Of a stretch of DNA of 19,820 nt, positions 1 through 6,936 are shown in pieces (position 1 is the stretch's first letter; the number at the start of each line of letters is the position of its first letter). Location: NCBI GenBank assembly GCA_937990665.1, contig CALKRF010000109.1, positions 1-19,820 on the forward strand, given 5' to 3'. The notes beneath the pieces are model-generated. The model was not told where the DNA came from. It ran no database searches and was given only the letters and a program-made list of their open reading frames with translations. Made by a program: the position numbers and the translations under genes. The stretch is from an uncultured Atopobium sp. Its GTDB lineage: Bacteria > Actinomycetota > Coriobacteriia > Coriobacteriales > Atopobiaceae.

Positions 1-48
1 TAGGATGGTTAAGTCCAGTGCAATACAGGCTTAGACTCTTGGCTGCAT

Positions 49-84
49 AAAAATAGCGTAGCAGCCATATAAACTGCTACGCTA
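49..84 (-). terminator. Rho-independent terminator of the EamA transporter gene
   Basis: A perfect 11-bp inverted repeat (54-64 with 74-84, 9-nt loop) is followed on the minus strand by a five-T run (A49-A53 on the plus strand). It lies about 70 bases beyond the stop of the minus-strand transporter gene. On the plus strand the stem is followed by A residues, so termination is expected only for minus-strand transcripts. Confidence 0.85.
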
Positions 85-154
85 AAAAAGTCTAACTTTT
101 GGGGGTCACATCATATGCGGGCTTTTTGTTTAGGGTCGTGTTGTATAGAGAGCT

Positions 155-1102
155 TTAGTTTTCTGAAGAAGTTTGGGGCTCTGCGGGTTTCTCGCCAAGC
201 TCGCTGATAAAGATAGCAACAAAGATAACAATGAAGCCCAGGAAAATTGTAGGGGTAATAACTTCGGCAAGGAAGATCACGCCAAAAACTGCTGCAAAAA
301 TACTGTCCAGAGAAATTATTAGTGAGGCCTGAACAGGAGTAACTGACTTCTGTGCGCGGTTCTGCAAAACACCAGTCAGTGCGGTTGCAATAAGAGTGAT
401 GTAGGCGAGGGCAACCCAGGCATTTATGGGCAGTGCCGCAAAATTGGGAACCGTTTCAAAGCAAAGCGCGTAGGCAAGGCAGGGAAGGGCGCTCACGCCA
501 AGCTGCACCACCGTAAGTGTGATGATGTCGTATTTGTGAGCAAGCTCGGCAGTAAGCACAAAAACGAAGGCAAAAATAATGGCTGAGAGCAATGTCATCT
601 GCTCGCCCAAGCCAAACGAGAACGAAAAATCAGTGCCCAGTGAGATAAGACCAATGCCAGCTACGCATAAAAAGGCTGCAAAAATACTGGTTCCATGAGG
701 TTTTTTCTTTGCAATGAGCCAGTTTACAAACGGAATCATCGCGCAATAAATTGATGCAATAAAAGCAGCTTTACCTGCAGTGGTATAAGCAAGAGCTCCA
801 TTTTGGAACAGAAATCCTAGACCGTTAAGAACGCCTAAGAGCACGCCGTATTTGATATGTGTGACATTCAAGTGTTCTTTAAGTTTTTTTCTAAAGATGA
901 TGGCAACAATACCTACGGCAAAGACAAAACGTAAGGTCATAAGCCAAGCTGCCGAGATATAACTAATTGCATCTTTGATAACGACAAATGACCCGCCCCA
1001 GATAAGTGCGCAGATAAGAAGAGCAAACTTCCATACAAGCGTAGAAGAAGTATCTAGTGTGAGTCCGGAAGAGTTTCTAGTAGAAAGATCTGATGATGCC
1101 AC
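155..1102 (-). CDS. EamA/DMT-family membrane transporter
   Basis: This 315-residue protein is strongly hydrophobic with about ten predicted membrane helices. It has the two-fold EamA layout (helices 1-5 and 6-10 are related halves). The first helix carries the typical Trp-Gly-Gly-Ser-Phe stretch near residues 35-39. Such transporters sit in the cytoplasmic membrane and export or import small metabolites (amino acids, sugars, drugs). The substrate cannot be told from sequence. The start is GTG at 1100-1102: an in-frame TAG lies 6 bases upstream and no other start codon precedes the first helix. The ribosome binding site is weak (GGGA/GGAT-like). The gene is transcribed alone, divergently from degV, and ends at the 49-84 terminator. 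One copy of the recurrent GGGTTTCTCGCCA motif lies inside its 3' end, where the coding strand reads Gly-Glu-Lys-Pro. Confidence 0.9.
   Translation of the reverse strand: MASSDLSTRNSSGLTLDTSSTLVWKFALLICALIWGGSFVVIKDAISYISAAWLMTLRFVFAVGIVAIIFRKKLKEHLNVTHIKYGVLLGVLNGLGFLFQNGALAYTTAGKAAFIASIYCAMIPFVNWLIAKKKPHGTSIFAAFLCVAGIGLISLGTDFSFSFGLGEQMTLLSAIIFAFVFVLTAELAHKYDIITLTVVQLGVSALPCLAYALCFETVPNFAALPINAWVALAYITLIATALTGVLQNRAQKSVTPVQASLIISLDSIFAAVFGVIFLAEVITPTIFLGFIVIFVAIFISELGEKPAEPQTSSEN
185..197 (+). repeat. Recurrent 13-mer motif, exact copy 1
   Basis: This is an exact GGGTTTCTCGCCA inside the 3' end of the EamA transporter gene, antisense to it. It is one of three exact copies in the window; see the finding on the dispersed motif. 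Confidence 0.75.
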
Positions 1103-1135
1103 GCGCTATCCATTCCCGTCGAAGGTAAAAGTTAA

Positions 1136-1163
1136 GGTATAGGTAGTGTTCTGAGAAAATCAA
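1136..1163 (-). promoter_or_regulatory. Candidate promoter of the EamA transporter gene
   Basis: On the minus strand TTGATT (1158-1163) is followed after 16 bases by TATACC (1136-1141). This is a fair sigma-70-type pair placed about 34 bases before the GTG start. It was recognised by eye only and could be chance. Confidence 0.35.
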
Positions 1164-1167
1164 ACGC

Positions 1168-1191
1168 GTGCAAGTATACGTGATTTTGCAC
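1168..1191. promoter_or_regulatory. Candidate operator: 6-bp inverted repeat in the divergent region
   Basis: GTGCAA (1168-1173) and TTGCAC (1186-1191) are perfect complements separated by 12 bases. They lie between the divergent EamA and degV genes. A second feature is the 8-mer AAGTATAC, found at 1172-1179 and again at 1229-1236; the second copy overlaps a TATACT (1232-1237) that could be the -10 box of degV. The arms are short, so regulator binding is only a possibility. Confidence 0.25.
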
Positions 1192-1304
1192 TTGGAACGC
1201 CCCACAAGCAGCATAAAAATGAGATTAGAAGTATACTCACATCTGCAAGAAAAATAAGTGTGTGCGATTGTTTTTATGCAAGAAGATATTTCAAGGAGAC
1301 TCGT

Positions 1305-2189
1305 ATGTCCAACTACGTTCTGACCTGTTGCTCTACGGCCGATGTAAGTGAGAAGTACCTTCAGTCACGTGATGTGAAATACGTATATTTCAACTACGAG
1401 CTTGATGGTGTCCAGTGCAAGGATGACTTTGGTCGCACTAATGCACCAGCTGACCTCTATAAAAAGATGCTTGCAGGCGCTGAGTGCCGTACTTCACAGG
1501 TATCAATTGGTGAGTACATGGCCTTCTGGCGTCCTTTCCTTGAGGAGGGCAAAGACGTTCTTCATGTTTCGTTGAGTTCTGGCGTTTCTGGAACGTATGA
1601 GTCTGCTTGCCAGGCAAAGGTAGAAATTGAGCAGGAGTTTCCTGACAGAAAGATTGAGGTTGTTGACTCTCTGCAGGCATCTTCTGGCTATGGTTTGCTG
1701 GTAGACGGTCTTGCCGATAAGCGCGATGAGGGTCTGTCTTTTGACGAAGCAGTTGCATGGGCCAAAGAGGCTCGTCACCGTGTGTATGGCTGGTTCTTCT
1801 CAACAGATTTGACCTTCTTTGTTCGTGGTGGTCGCATTTCTAAGACAGCTGGCCTGCTTGGCGGCATGCTTAACATTTGTCCTGTTATGGATATCGAGGC
1901 CAACGGTTCTTTGGCCGTTAAAGAGAAGGCACGTGGCAAAAAGAAGGCAATTGCTCGCGTCGTTGAGATTATGACTCAAACCGCTGAGCAGGGAAATGCT
2001 TATGCGCGTAAAGTGTTTATCTCTAATTCCGAGTGCGCTTCTGATGCTCAGGCTGTTAAAGAGCTTATTCAAGAGAAGCTTCCTCAGACAGGCGATATCA
2101 ACATCTTTACTATTGGTGCAACAATTGGCGTTCATACTGGCCCTGGAACTGTTGCAACGTTCTGGTGGGGAGAAGAGCCTCGCGCTTAA
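1305..2189 (+). CDS. DegV-family fatty-acid-binding protein
   Basis: This 294-residue protein has the full DegV/EDD fold pattern. The N-terminal lobe carries Thr63-Ser64-Gln65 and the Ser91-Ser92-Gly-Val-Ser-Gly-Thr-Tyr segment, which bind the fatty-acid carboxylate in characterised FakB proteins. The C-terminal lobe has the Arg-Gly-Gly-Arg-Ile-Ser stretch from residue 174 and a Leu-Gly-Gly-Met-Leu-Asn-Ile-Cys-Pro segment. FakB proteins present fatty acids to the kinase FakA for phosphorylation and phospholipid synthesis. No fakA is in the window, so the lipid role is inferred from the family. The start is ATG 1305, preceded at good spacing by AAGGAGA (1293-1299); a GTG 45 bases upstream in frame lacks such a site. 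The alcohol dehydrogenase gene begins 35 bases downstream and is probably co-transcribed. Confidence 0.9.
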   Translation: MSNYVLTCCSTADVSEKYLQSRDVKYVYFNYELDGVQCKDDFGRTNAPADLYKKMLAGAECRTSQVSIGEYMAFWRPFLEEGKDVLHVSLSSGVSGTYESACQAKVEIEQEFPDRKIEVVDSLQASSGYGLLVDGLADKRDEGLSFDEAVAWAKEARHRVYGWFFSTDLTFFVRGGRISKTAGLLGGMLNICPVMDIEANGSLAVKEKARGKKKAIARVVEIMTQTAEQGNAYARKVFISNSECASDAQAVKELIQEKLPQTGDINIFTIGATIGVHTGPGTVATFWWGEEPRA

Positions 2190-2224
2190 GATGTTGCTCG
2201 AGTAGGTAAGAAAGGTCTTTGGTC

Positions 2225-3418
2225 ATGGTTAATTTTGAGTACGTTGTACCTACTCAGGTGGTTTTTGGAAAAGATACTCAGCTTCGTGCGGCAGAGCTTG
2301 TCTCTGCTCACGGAGGTACCAAGGTGCTGGTGCATTTTGGTGGCAATCATGTGGTAAAGAGCGGCTTGCTTGACCAGATTCATCAGCTTTTAAGCGATGC
2401 TGGAATTGCGTATGTTGACTGTGGTGGAGTTGTTCCTAACCCTCGGTTAGAGCTTGCAGAAGAAGCTGTAGAGCTGGGAAAACGCGAGGGTGTTGACTTC
2501 ATTTTGGCTATCGGCGGCGGATCTGTCATGGATTCTGCTAAGGCTATTGCATACGGCTTAGCCAATGATGTCTCTCTTGAAGACCTCTATTTGCATAAGG
2601 TCAGTGTTTCAAAGGCAGCTCCTATTGGCGTCATCTCCACTATCGCAGGAACTGGCTCTGAGACCTCGGATTCTTCCGTCATGAACATTACGCTGGCTGA
2701 TGGTCGCGTTCTAAAGCGTTCTTATCACCATCAGAGCGGTCGTCCTTGCTTTGCGATCATGAATCCAGAGCTCACTTACTCTGTAAGCGCTTATCAGACG
2801 GCATCAACAGGCGCAGATATCATGATGCACACCATGGAGCGCTACTTTACGCTCGAGAAGGACGTGGCGCTCACTGACGAGCTGGCTGAGGGACTCTTGC
2901 GTACCGTAAAAGAAGCTGTTCTGGTTGCCGTCAAAGAGCCAGAGAACTACGCTGCACGAGCAGATTTGCTCTGGGCCTCGTCGCTTTCTCACTGCGGACT
3001 TACCGGAACTGGTCGCGTAAGCGATTTTGCCTCTCATGCCATTGAGCATGAGCTCAGCGCAAAGTATGACGTCGCTCATGGTGCTGGTCTTACGGCAATT
3101 TGGGCAAGTTGGGCCAAGTACGTTATGAGCCAAGATCCAGAGCGCTTTGCGCAGTTTGCCGTCAATGTTTTTGGAGTTCAAAACAACTTCCATAATCCAA
3201 CAGCTACGGGTCTTGCAGGAATTGAGGCGTGGAATCAGTGGTGTCATGCAATTGGTATGCCAACCTCCCTTGCAGAGCTTGGAGTAGACCCTTCTGAAGA
3301 GGATATTCTTCAGATGGCTGAGGGCACTATTGACGCTCGCGGTGGAGATCATGCAGGCAACTTTATGCAGCTTAAAACAGCAGATGTTCAGCAGATTCTG
3401 AGGATGGCTTTAAAGTAA
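2225..3418 (+). CDS. Iron-containing alcohol dehydrogenase, butanol-dehydrogenase/YqhD type
   Basis: This 397-residue enzyme matches group III alcohol dehydrogenases in length and motifs. The cofactor-binding Gly-Gly-Gly-Ser-Val-Met-Asp starts near residue 97, and the Ala-Gly-Thr-Gly-Ser-Glu-Thr segment follows. Metal ligands can be placed at Asp198, His202, His271 and His285, with the usual D-x3-H and H-x13-H spacing; His275 is the additional conserved histidine. It should interconvert an aldehyde and an alcohol with NAD(P)H in the cytoplasm, serving fermentation or aldehyde detoxification; the substrate is unknown. ATG 2225 is preferred over an in-frame TTG at 2219 because the AAAGG at 2211-2215 is better spaced for it. 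The gene lies 35 bases after degV with no terminator seen between, suggesting one transcript. Confidence 0.92.
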   Translation: MVNFEYVVPTQVVFGKDTQLRAAELVSAHGGTKVLVHFGGNHVVKSGLLDQIHQLLSDAGIAYVDCGGVVPNPRLELAEEAVELGKREGVDFILAIGGGSVMDSAKAIAYGLANDVSLEDLYLHKVSVSKAAPIGVISTIAGTGSETSDSSVMNITLADGRVLKRSYHHQSGRPCFAIMNPELTYSVSAYQTASTGADIMMHTMERYFTLEKDVALTDELAEGLLRTVKEAVLVAVKEPENYAARADLLWASSLSHCGLTGTGRVSDFASHAIEHELSAKYDVAHGAGLTAIWASWAKYVMSQDPERFAQFAVNVFGVQNNFHNPTATGLAGIEAWNQWCHAIGMPTSLAELGVDPSEEDILQMAEGTIDARGGDHAGNFMQLKTADVQQILRMALK

Positions 3419-3511
3419 AGTTTCTCAAGGCAAATTTTGTTTCATTGCGGGTATTATTACTACATACGAAGTTACTGAGCCACTAAGCTCAAACATACGG
3501 AAGGAAGATTC

Positions 3512-3970
3512 ATGAGCGGTTTTGTTAAGGCAGACAATGTTTTTGTAAACCAGAACGCAGCGAGCCGTAATGATGTCCTGCGTTTTATTGCTGACAAGGC
3601 ACTGGAAGCTGGCGTAACTGACGATGCAGACGCTGTTTACAATGCTTTTTTGGCTCGTGAGGAAATGGGCGAGACCGGCATGACTGACGGTTTTGCAGTT
3701 CCACACGCAAAAGATGCTGCTATCAAGGACGCAGCTGTCTTTGTCTTCAAGAACAGCACCCCTCTTGAGTGGCCTTCTTTTGACGAGAAGCCCGTTGATG
3801 TTGCTATTGCACTGCTTGTTCCAGATGGAGAGGCTGGCACTACTCACATCAAGCTTCTTTCTAAGACCGCTGTCCTTCTGATGAGAGATGAGTTTAAGTC
3901 TTTACTTCGTAGCTCTAATGATCAGGAAGCTATTGCTCAGGCTATTAACGAGGGCATTAGCGAGGAGTAG
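3512..3970 (+). CDS. PTS EIIA component, fructose/mannitol (EIIA-2) family
   Basis: This 152-residue cytoplasmic phosphocarrier is of EIIA type 2. The phosphorylatable histidine is His65 in the Phe-Ala-Val-Pro-His-Ala-Lys motif, followed by the hydrophobic Val-Asp-Val-Ala-Ile-Ala-Leu-Leu-Val-Pro strand and the Thr-His-Ile-Lys-Leu-Leu segment typical of the fold. It would accept phosphate from HPr and pass it to an EIIB. No EIIB, EIIC, HPr or EI gene is in the window, so it is either the detached subunit of a remote permease or a regulatory EIIA of the PtsN kind. GGAAGGAAG lies just before ATG 3512. A copy of the GGGTTTCTCGCCAGA motif begins at the last base of its stop codon, and a strong terminator follows at 4038. 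Confidence 0.92.
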   Translation: MSGFVKADNVFVNQNAASRNDVLRFIADKALEAGVTDDADAVYNAFLAREEMGETGMTDGFAVPHAKDAAIKDAAVFVFKNSTPLEWPSFDEKPVDVAIALLVPDGEAGTTHIKLLSKTAVLLMRDEFKSLLRSSNDQEAIAQAINEGISEE

Positions 3971-3984
3971 GGTTTCTCGCCAGA
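3970..3984 (+). repeat. Recurrent motif, exact copy 2 (intergenic)
   Basis: This is an exact GGGTTTCTCGCCA extended by GA. It starts at the last base of the EIIA stop codon and is therefore free of coding constraint, which argues that the motif is maintained at the DNA level. Confidence 0.8.
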
Positions 3985-4037
3985 TTATAGAGGGCTTAGC
4001 AGGTACTTCCTGTAACAGTCTAACTGGGTAAAATTTT

Positions 4038-4071
4038 GGACACTCAAGCACAAACTTGAGTGTCCTTTTTT
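4038..4071 (+). terminator. Rho-independent terminator after the EIIA gene
   Basis: This is a perfect 11-bp stem (4038-4048 with 4055-4065) with a 6-nt loop, followed by six T (4066-4071). It ends the EIIA transcript and insulates the DJ-1/polymerase operon, whose promoter must lie in 4072-4120. Confidence 0.93.
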
Positions 4072-4120
4072 GTATAAAAAGGCGTACACTTGTACTAGTT
4101 TTAGTCGAGAAGGGAGTCAG

Positions 4121-4693
4121 ATGTTTACACCATGTACTGACAAGTGCGTTGCTGTCTTTTTTGCTGATGGTTGTGAAGAGATTGAGGGACTGAGCGTTGT
4201 TGATGTCCTGTATCGTGCGGGTATTCCCTGTGACAAAGTGTCTATCTCTGATTTCTTGAGCGTGACTTCTTCTCACCAGGTTACCTTTTTAACAGATAAG
4301 TTGCTCAGTCAGGTCTCGTTTGATGATTACAGCATGTTGGTGCTTCCTGGAGGTCTTCCTGGAACCACTAATCTTGAGGCTTGTGAGCCACTTATGCAGG
4401 CAGTTGATGCGTTTGCAGAAAATGGTCGTGCACTTGCTGCAATCTGTGCTGCTCCTTCAATTTATGCTAAGCGTGGATTGCTTGCGGGTAAGAAGGCTAC
4501 GTCCAATCCAGGTTTCCAGCATTTTCTTTCAGAGAATGGCGCTAATCTTTCGCAAGATGCGGTTTGTGTTGATGGCTCTTTTATTACCAGTCAGGGTGCA
4601 GGAACCGCTCTTAAGTTTGGTCTTGAGATTGTTCGTTATCTTGTAGGTAATGACGTGGCAGAAAAAGTTTCTCAAGGCATTGTGCTTATCTAG
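4121..4693 (+). CDS. DJ-1/PfpI (YajL-like) family protein
   Basis: This 190-residue protein is of the DJ-1 superfamily, at its usual length. The conserved Gly-Cys-Glu-Glu-Ile-Glu runs from residue 17 to 22; Glu22 matches Glu18 of human DJ-1. The reactive cysteine is Cys109 in Ala-Ile-Cys-Ala-Ala-Pro, and Thr-Ser-Gln-Gly-Ala-Gly-Thr-Ala near the C-terminus is typical. Family members have been given stress-protection roles (oxidant or carbonyl defence, chaperone, deglycase), and the exact reaction is debated. ATG 4121 follows a GGGAG site at good spacing; an upstream in-frame TTG at 4070 would sit inside the preceding terminator's T-run and is rejected. The polymerase gene starts 3 bases after its stop, so the two are almost surely co-expressed and possibly coupled in translation. 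Confidence 0.9.
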   Translation: MFTPCTDKCVAVFFADGCEEIEGLSVVDVLYRAGIPCDKVSISDFLSVTSSHQVTFLTDKLLSQVSFDDYSMLVLPGGLPGTTNLEACEPLMQAVDAFAENGRALAAICAAPSIYAKRGLLAGKKATSNPGFQHFLSENGANLSQDAVCVDGSFITSQGAGTALKFGLEIVRYLVGNDVAEKVSQGIVLI

Positions 4694-4696
4694 GCC

Positions 4697-6040
4697 ATGG
4701 CACCTTCTCAAAAACAGTACCTGGTTATTGATCTAAAGAGTTTTTACGCATCGGTTGAATGTGTTGAGCGAGGCCTTGATCCCATGAAGGCCAAGCTTGT
4801 TGTGGCAGATCTTACTAGGACAGAAAAGACAATCTGTTTGGCTGTTTCACCGGCGCTTCGTGCGCTGGGTGTTCCTGGACGTTGCCGTGTTTTTGAGATT
4901 CCTAAAAACCTTACCTATGAGGTAGCTCCTCCTCGCATGGCTCTGTATGTGGAGCGCTCTGCAGATGTGTATTCGGTATATCTCAAATACATTGCACCAG
5001 AAGACATCCACGTTTACTCCATTGACGAGGCATTTATTGATGTAACACCGTACTTATCGCTTTATGGATGTACAGCAAGAGAGTTGGGCGAGAAAATCCG
5101 TGCAGATGTAGCAAAAACTACTGGCATTCCTGCTACCTGTGGTTTGGGTCCAAACTTGTATCTGGCAAAAATAGCTCTTGATATCACTGCAAAGCACAGC
5201 CCCAACTTTTTTGGTGAGCTTGATGAAGAGTCGTACAAGCTTAAACTCTGGAACCATAAGCCCTTAACTGATTTTTGGCATATTGGTGCAGGTATTCAAA
5301 AGCGACTTGCGGCAATGAATATTCACACCATGGGACAGCTTGCTACAGCTCCTACAGAGCCTTTGTATAAAGAATTTGGTGTTGATGCAGAAATCCTTAT
5401 TGATCATGCATGGGGAATTGAGCCAACTACCATTGCGGATATTAAGGCCTACAAGTCTCAAAGTCATTCTGTCTCAACGGCGCAGGTCTTTGATCACAAT
5501 AGAGATACAGAGGGCGCGCGTCTTATCTTTAAAGAGATGGTTGAGGCGTTGTCTTTAGAGCTTGTAACGCAAAAGCTCGTTTGCTCTTCTATTGGCATCT
5601 ATATTGGCTACTCGGCAACAGAGAGCCAGATGGAAGAGCTGAGGCAGACGGGGGATTATAGGAGCTGGAGAAGACATATTCCCTCCAGCAGTGGCACTAG
5701 GAAGCTCTCTTATCCTACTAACTCTAGAGATGAGCTTATGGCAGAGGTTTTGTCTTTCTTTGACGAGCGCGTAATACCTTCAGAAAGTGTGCACCGCGTG
5801 GGTCTTACCTTCGGAAACACTCAAGAAGAAACGGGCTCAGGTATTCAGACTTCTCTTTTCCAGGACAACACTGTTTTAGAAAGAGAACGCCAGCGTCAAG
5901 ATACTATCAATGCCATAAAGAAAAAGTTTGGTAAGAATTCTTTGCTCAAAGCTATGGACTTGCTCCCCGAAGCAACTGCACGACAGAGAAACGCTCAGAT
6001 TGGAGGACATCGTAGTGGAGAAGAAACCAATGAGGCCTAA
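4697..6040 (+). CDS. Y-family (UmuC/UvrX-like) translesion DNA polymerase
   Basis: This 447-residue polymerase copies damaged DNA. Catalytic residues are Asp12 in Leu-Val-Ile-Asp-Leu-Lys-Ser-Phe-Tyr-Ala-Ser-Val-Glu and Asp110-Glu111 in Tyr-Ser-Ile-Asp-Glu-Ala-Phe. They are followed by the fingers/thumb segment with Cys-Gly-Leu-Gly-Pro-Asn. The little-finger region carries the Ser/Thr-rich Pro-Thr-Asn stretch seen in the UvrX/YqjW subgroup. Gln384-Thr-Ser-Leu-Phe388 fits the sliding-clamp binding pattern QxxLF. It lacks a good ribosome binding site and starts 3 bases after the DJ-1 gene, which suggests translational coupling. The next gene overlaps its end by 11 bases. No LexA-type palindrome was recognised upstream of the operon, so SOS control is not supported here. 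The UmuC-like assignment rests on the downstream YolD-like partner and the C-terminal pattern. Confidence 0.92.
   Translation: MAPSQKQYLVIDLKSFYASVECVERGLDPMKAKLVVADLTRTEKTICLAVSPALRALGVPGRCRVFEIPKNLTYEVAPPRMALYVERSADVYSVYLKYIAPEDIHVYSIDEAFIDVTPYLSLYGCTARELGEKIRADVAKTTGIPATCGLGPNLYLAKIALDITAKHSPNFFGELDEESYKLKLWNHKPLTDFWHIGAGIQKRLAAMNIHTMGQLATAPTEPLYKEFGVDAEILIDHAWGIEPTTIADIKAYKSQSHSVSTAQVFDHNRDTEGARLIFKEMVEALSLELVTQKLVCSSIGIYIGYSATESQMEELRQTGDYRSWRRHIPSSSGTRKLSYPTNSRDELMAEVLSFFDERVIPSESVHRVGLTFGNTQEETGSGIQTSLFQDNTVLERERQRQDTINAIKKKFGKNSLLKAMDLLPEATARQRNAQIGGHRSGEETNEA
5087..5099 (-). repeat. Recurrent motif, 9-base core, inside the polymerase gene
   Basis: GGCGAGAAA at 5087-5095 is TTTCTCGCC on the minus strand. 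The flank (GGAT in place of GGG) departs from the full motif. It is in a coding region and reads Gly-Glu-Lys on the plus strand. Confidence 0.5.
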
Positions 6041-6251
6041 ACAGGGTTTCTCGCCAGCAGAAGCTAGCGTAAAAGAGGAGACGTTTGCATCGCAGATGCA
6101 CTATGGTCATCCTCGTATGTCTCGGGCAAACAGGGCAAAAATATTTATGCCTTTTGATGCTCTGAAAGGTTTACGAGAAGCCTTGGCAGAAAGAGAACAA
6201 GAAGCTCAAGACCATATAAAAGACTTTCATGACTTACCACACTGGTCATAG
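6030..6251 (+). CDS. YolD-like small partner protein of the Y-family polymerase
   Basis: This 73-residue protein contains Ile-Phe-Met-Pro-Phe-Asp-Ala-Leu-Lys-Gly-Leu-Arg-Glu-Ala-Leu (residues 38-52), the signature of the YolD-like family. Family genes commonly sit directly behind UvrX/UmuC-type polymerases in Gram-positive bacteria and phages; their mechanism is not established. The start is ATG 6030, set by GGAG at 6017-6020, and it overlaps the last 11 bases of the polymerase gene, so translation is coupled. Codons 5-10 contain an exact copy of the GGGTTTCTCGCCA motif. The C-terminal half is charged and probably helical. The call rests on one short conserved block plus context and is fairly secure for family, weak for function. 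Confidence 0.8.
   Translation: MRPKQGFSPAEASVKEETFASQMHYGHPRMSRANRAKIFMPFDALKGLREALAEREQEAQDHIKDFHDLPHWS
6044..6057 (+). repeat. Recurrent motif, exact copy 3
   Basis: This is an exact GGGTTTCTCGCCAG within the first codons of the YolD-like gene, read there as Gly-Phe-Ser-Pro, a different peptide from that of the other copies. Confidence 0.78.
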
Positions 6252-6252
6252 G

Positions 6253-6283
6253 TTTATACGATAAAATAGACAGGTCGTATAAA
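6253..6283. promoter_or_regulatory. Candidate operator: 9-bp perfect inverted repeat
   Basis: TTTATACGA (6253-6261) and TCGTATAAA (6275-6283) are exact reverse complements separated by 13 bases. The centre-to-centre distance is 22 bases, about two helical turns. The repeat fills the short gap between the YolD-like gene and the ribosome binding site of the membrane-protein gene at 6301, and its right arm holds a TATAAA that could be a -10 box. The geometry fits a dimeric regulator. There is no T-run after the right arm, so it is not a typical terminator. Confidence 0.5.
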
Positions 6284-6300
6284 GAAATCGAGGAGGTTTC

Positions 6301-6882
6301 ATGAACCCCAAAGCAAAGATTGCCATTCCAGCAATTGTGGCTCTCATTTTTATCATCATTGATTTTGTTGCACCAGTTCAGTATCTCAGCTATTTCCACA
6401 CGGTATTTAACTTTGCAACTCGTCAGACAAATCCCATCTCTCTGATTCTTGCACGTATTACCTACATTATTTTCCTGTGCTATCTTTTTGCTGCGGTTTC
6501 AGGTCTTTTGAGGGGCTTCCGTCCTCGTCTTAGGTGGGGTCTTTCCATTCTCTCTGTAGTTGGTTTGACTTCCGCACTTACCGAGCTCTCTGTGATGATT
6601 TCTATCAGCCAGGCGGTAAACTTCACCACCCTTATTCTTAACATCATGATTGTGAGCTTCTTGTTCCTCACGGCTCTTCTTGCACTTCTCATTTGGGTTC
6701 GTGCTAAGAAAGAGTTTGACCAGCGTCAGGCTGATCTTGAGGAGGAAGAGGTTGTTGTTTCTCCAATGCCTCTTGCTACCGAGGGCGCAGAGGTTGCTCC
6801 TGTAGTTCCTGTAACTGCAGAGGCTGCAGCAACACCTGAGGCACCAGCAACTCCAGCAGCACCTGAGGCTCCACAGGAGTAG
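6301..6882 (+). CDS. Four-helix membrane protein with Ala/Pro/Glu-rich tail, unknown function
   Basis: This 193-residue protein has about four membrane helices (roughly residues 6-25, 48-70, 78-100 and 105-130). A short charged linker with a run of Glu (about 145-150) follows, and the last 50 residues are rich in Ala, Pro, Glu and Val. I do not recognise the family. The low-complexity tail may be a flexible extension; the arginines in the loop after the second helix would suggest that loop is cytoplasmic under the positive-inside rule, which puts both termini inside. GAGGAGG at 6290-6296 is an excellent ribosome binding site for ATG 6301. The ABC ATPase gene begins 54 bases downstream, so a joint transcript is possible. 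The inverted repeat at 6253-6283 is placed to control it. Confidence 0.8.
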   Translation: MNPKAKIAIPAIVALIFIIIDFVAPVQYLSYFHTVFNFATRQTNPISLILARITYIIFLCYLFAAVSGLLRGFRPRLRWGLSILSVVGLTSALTELSVMISISQAVNFTTLILNIMIVSFLFLTALLALLIWVRAKKEFDQRQADLEEEEVVVSPMPLATEGAEVAPVVPVTAEAAATPEAPATPAAPEAPQE

Positions 6883-6936
6883 TTGCTCACACACTCTCTT
6901 CTTGTTTGGAGGAATTCTTACTTATAGGAGAACCGT

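Noticed and set aside
3985..4037. Structured RNA between the EIIA gene and its terminator
   Set aside because: Only a 4-bp CAGG/CCTG repeat is visible, and it is not convincing as a structured element.
4072..4120. SOS (LexA) box ahead of the DJ-1/polymerase operon
   Set aside because: No GAAC-type or CGAACNNNNGTTCG-type palindrome was found by eye.
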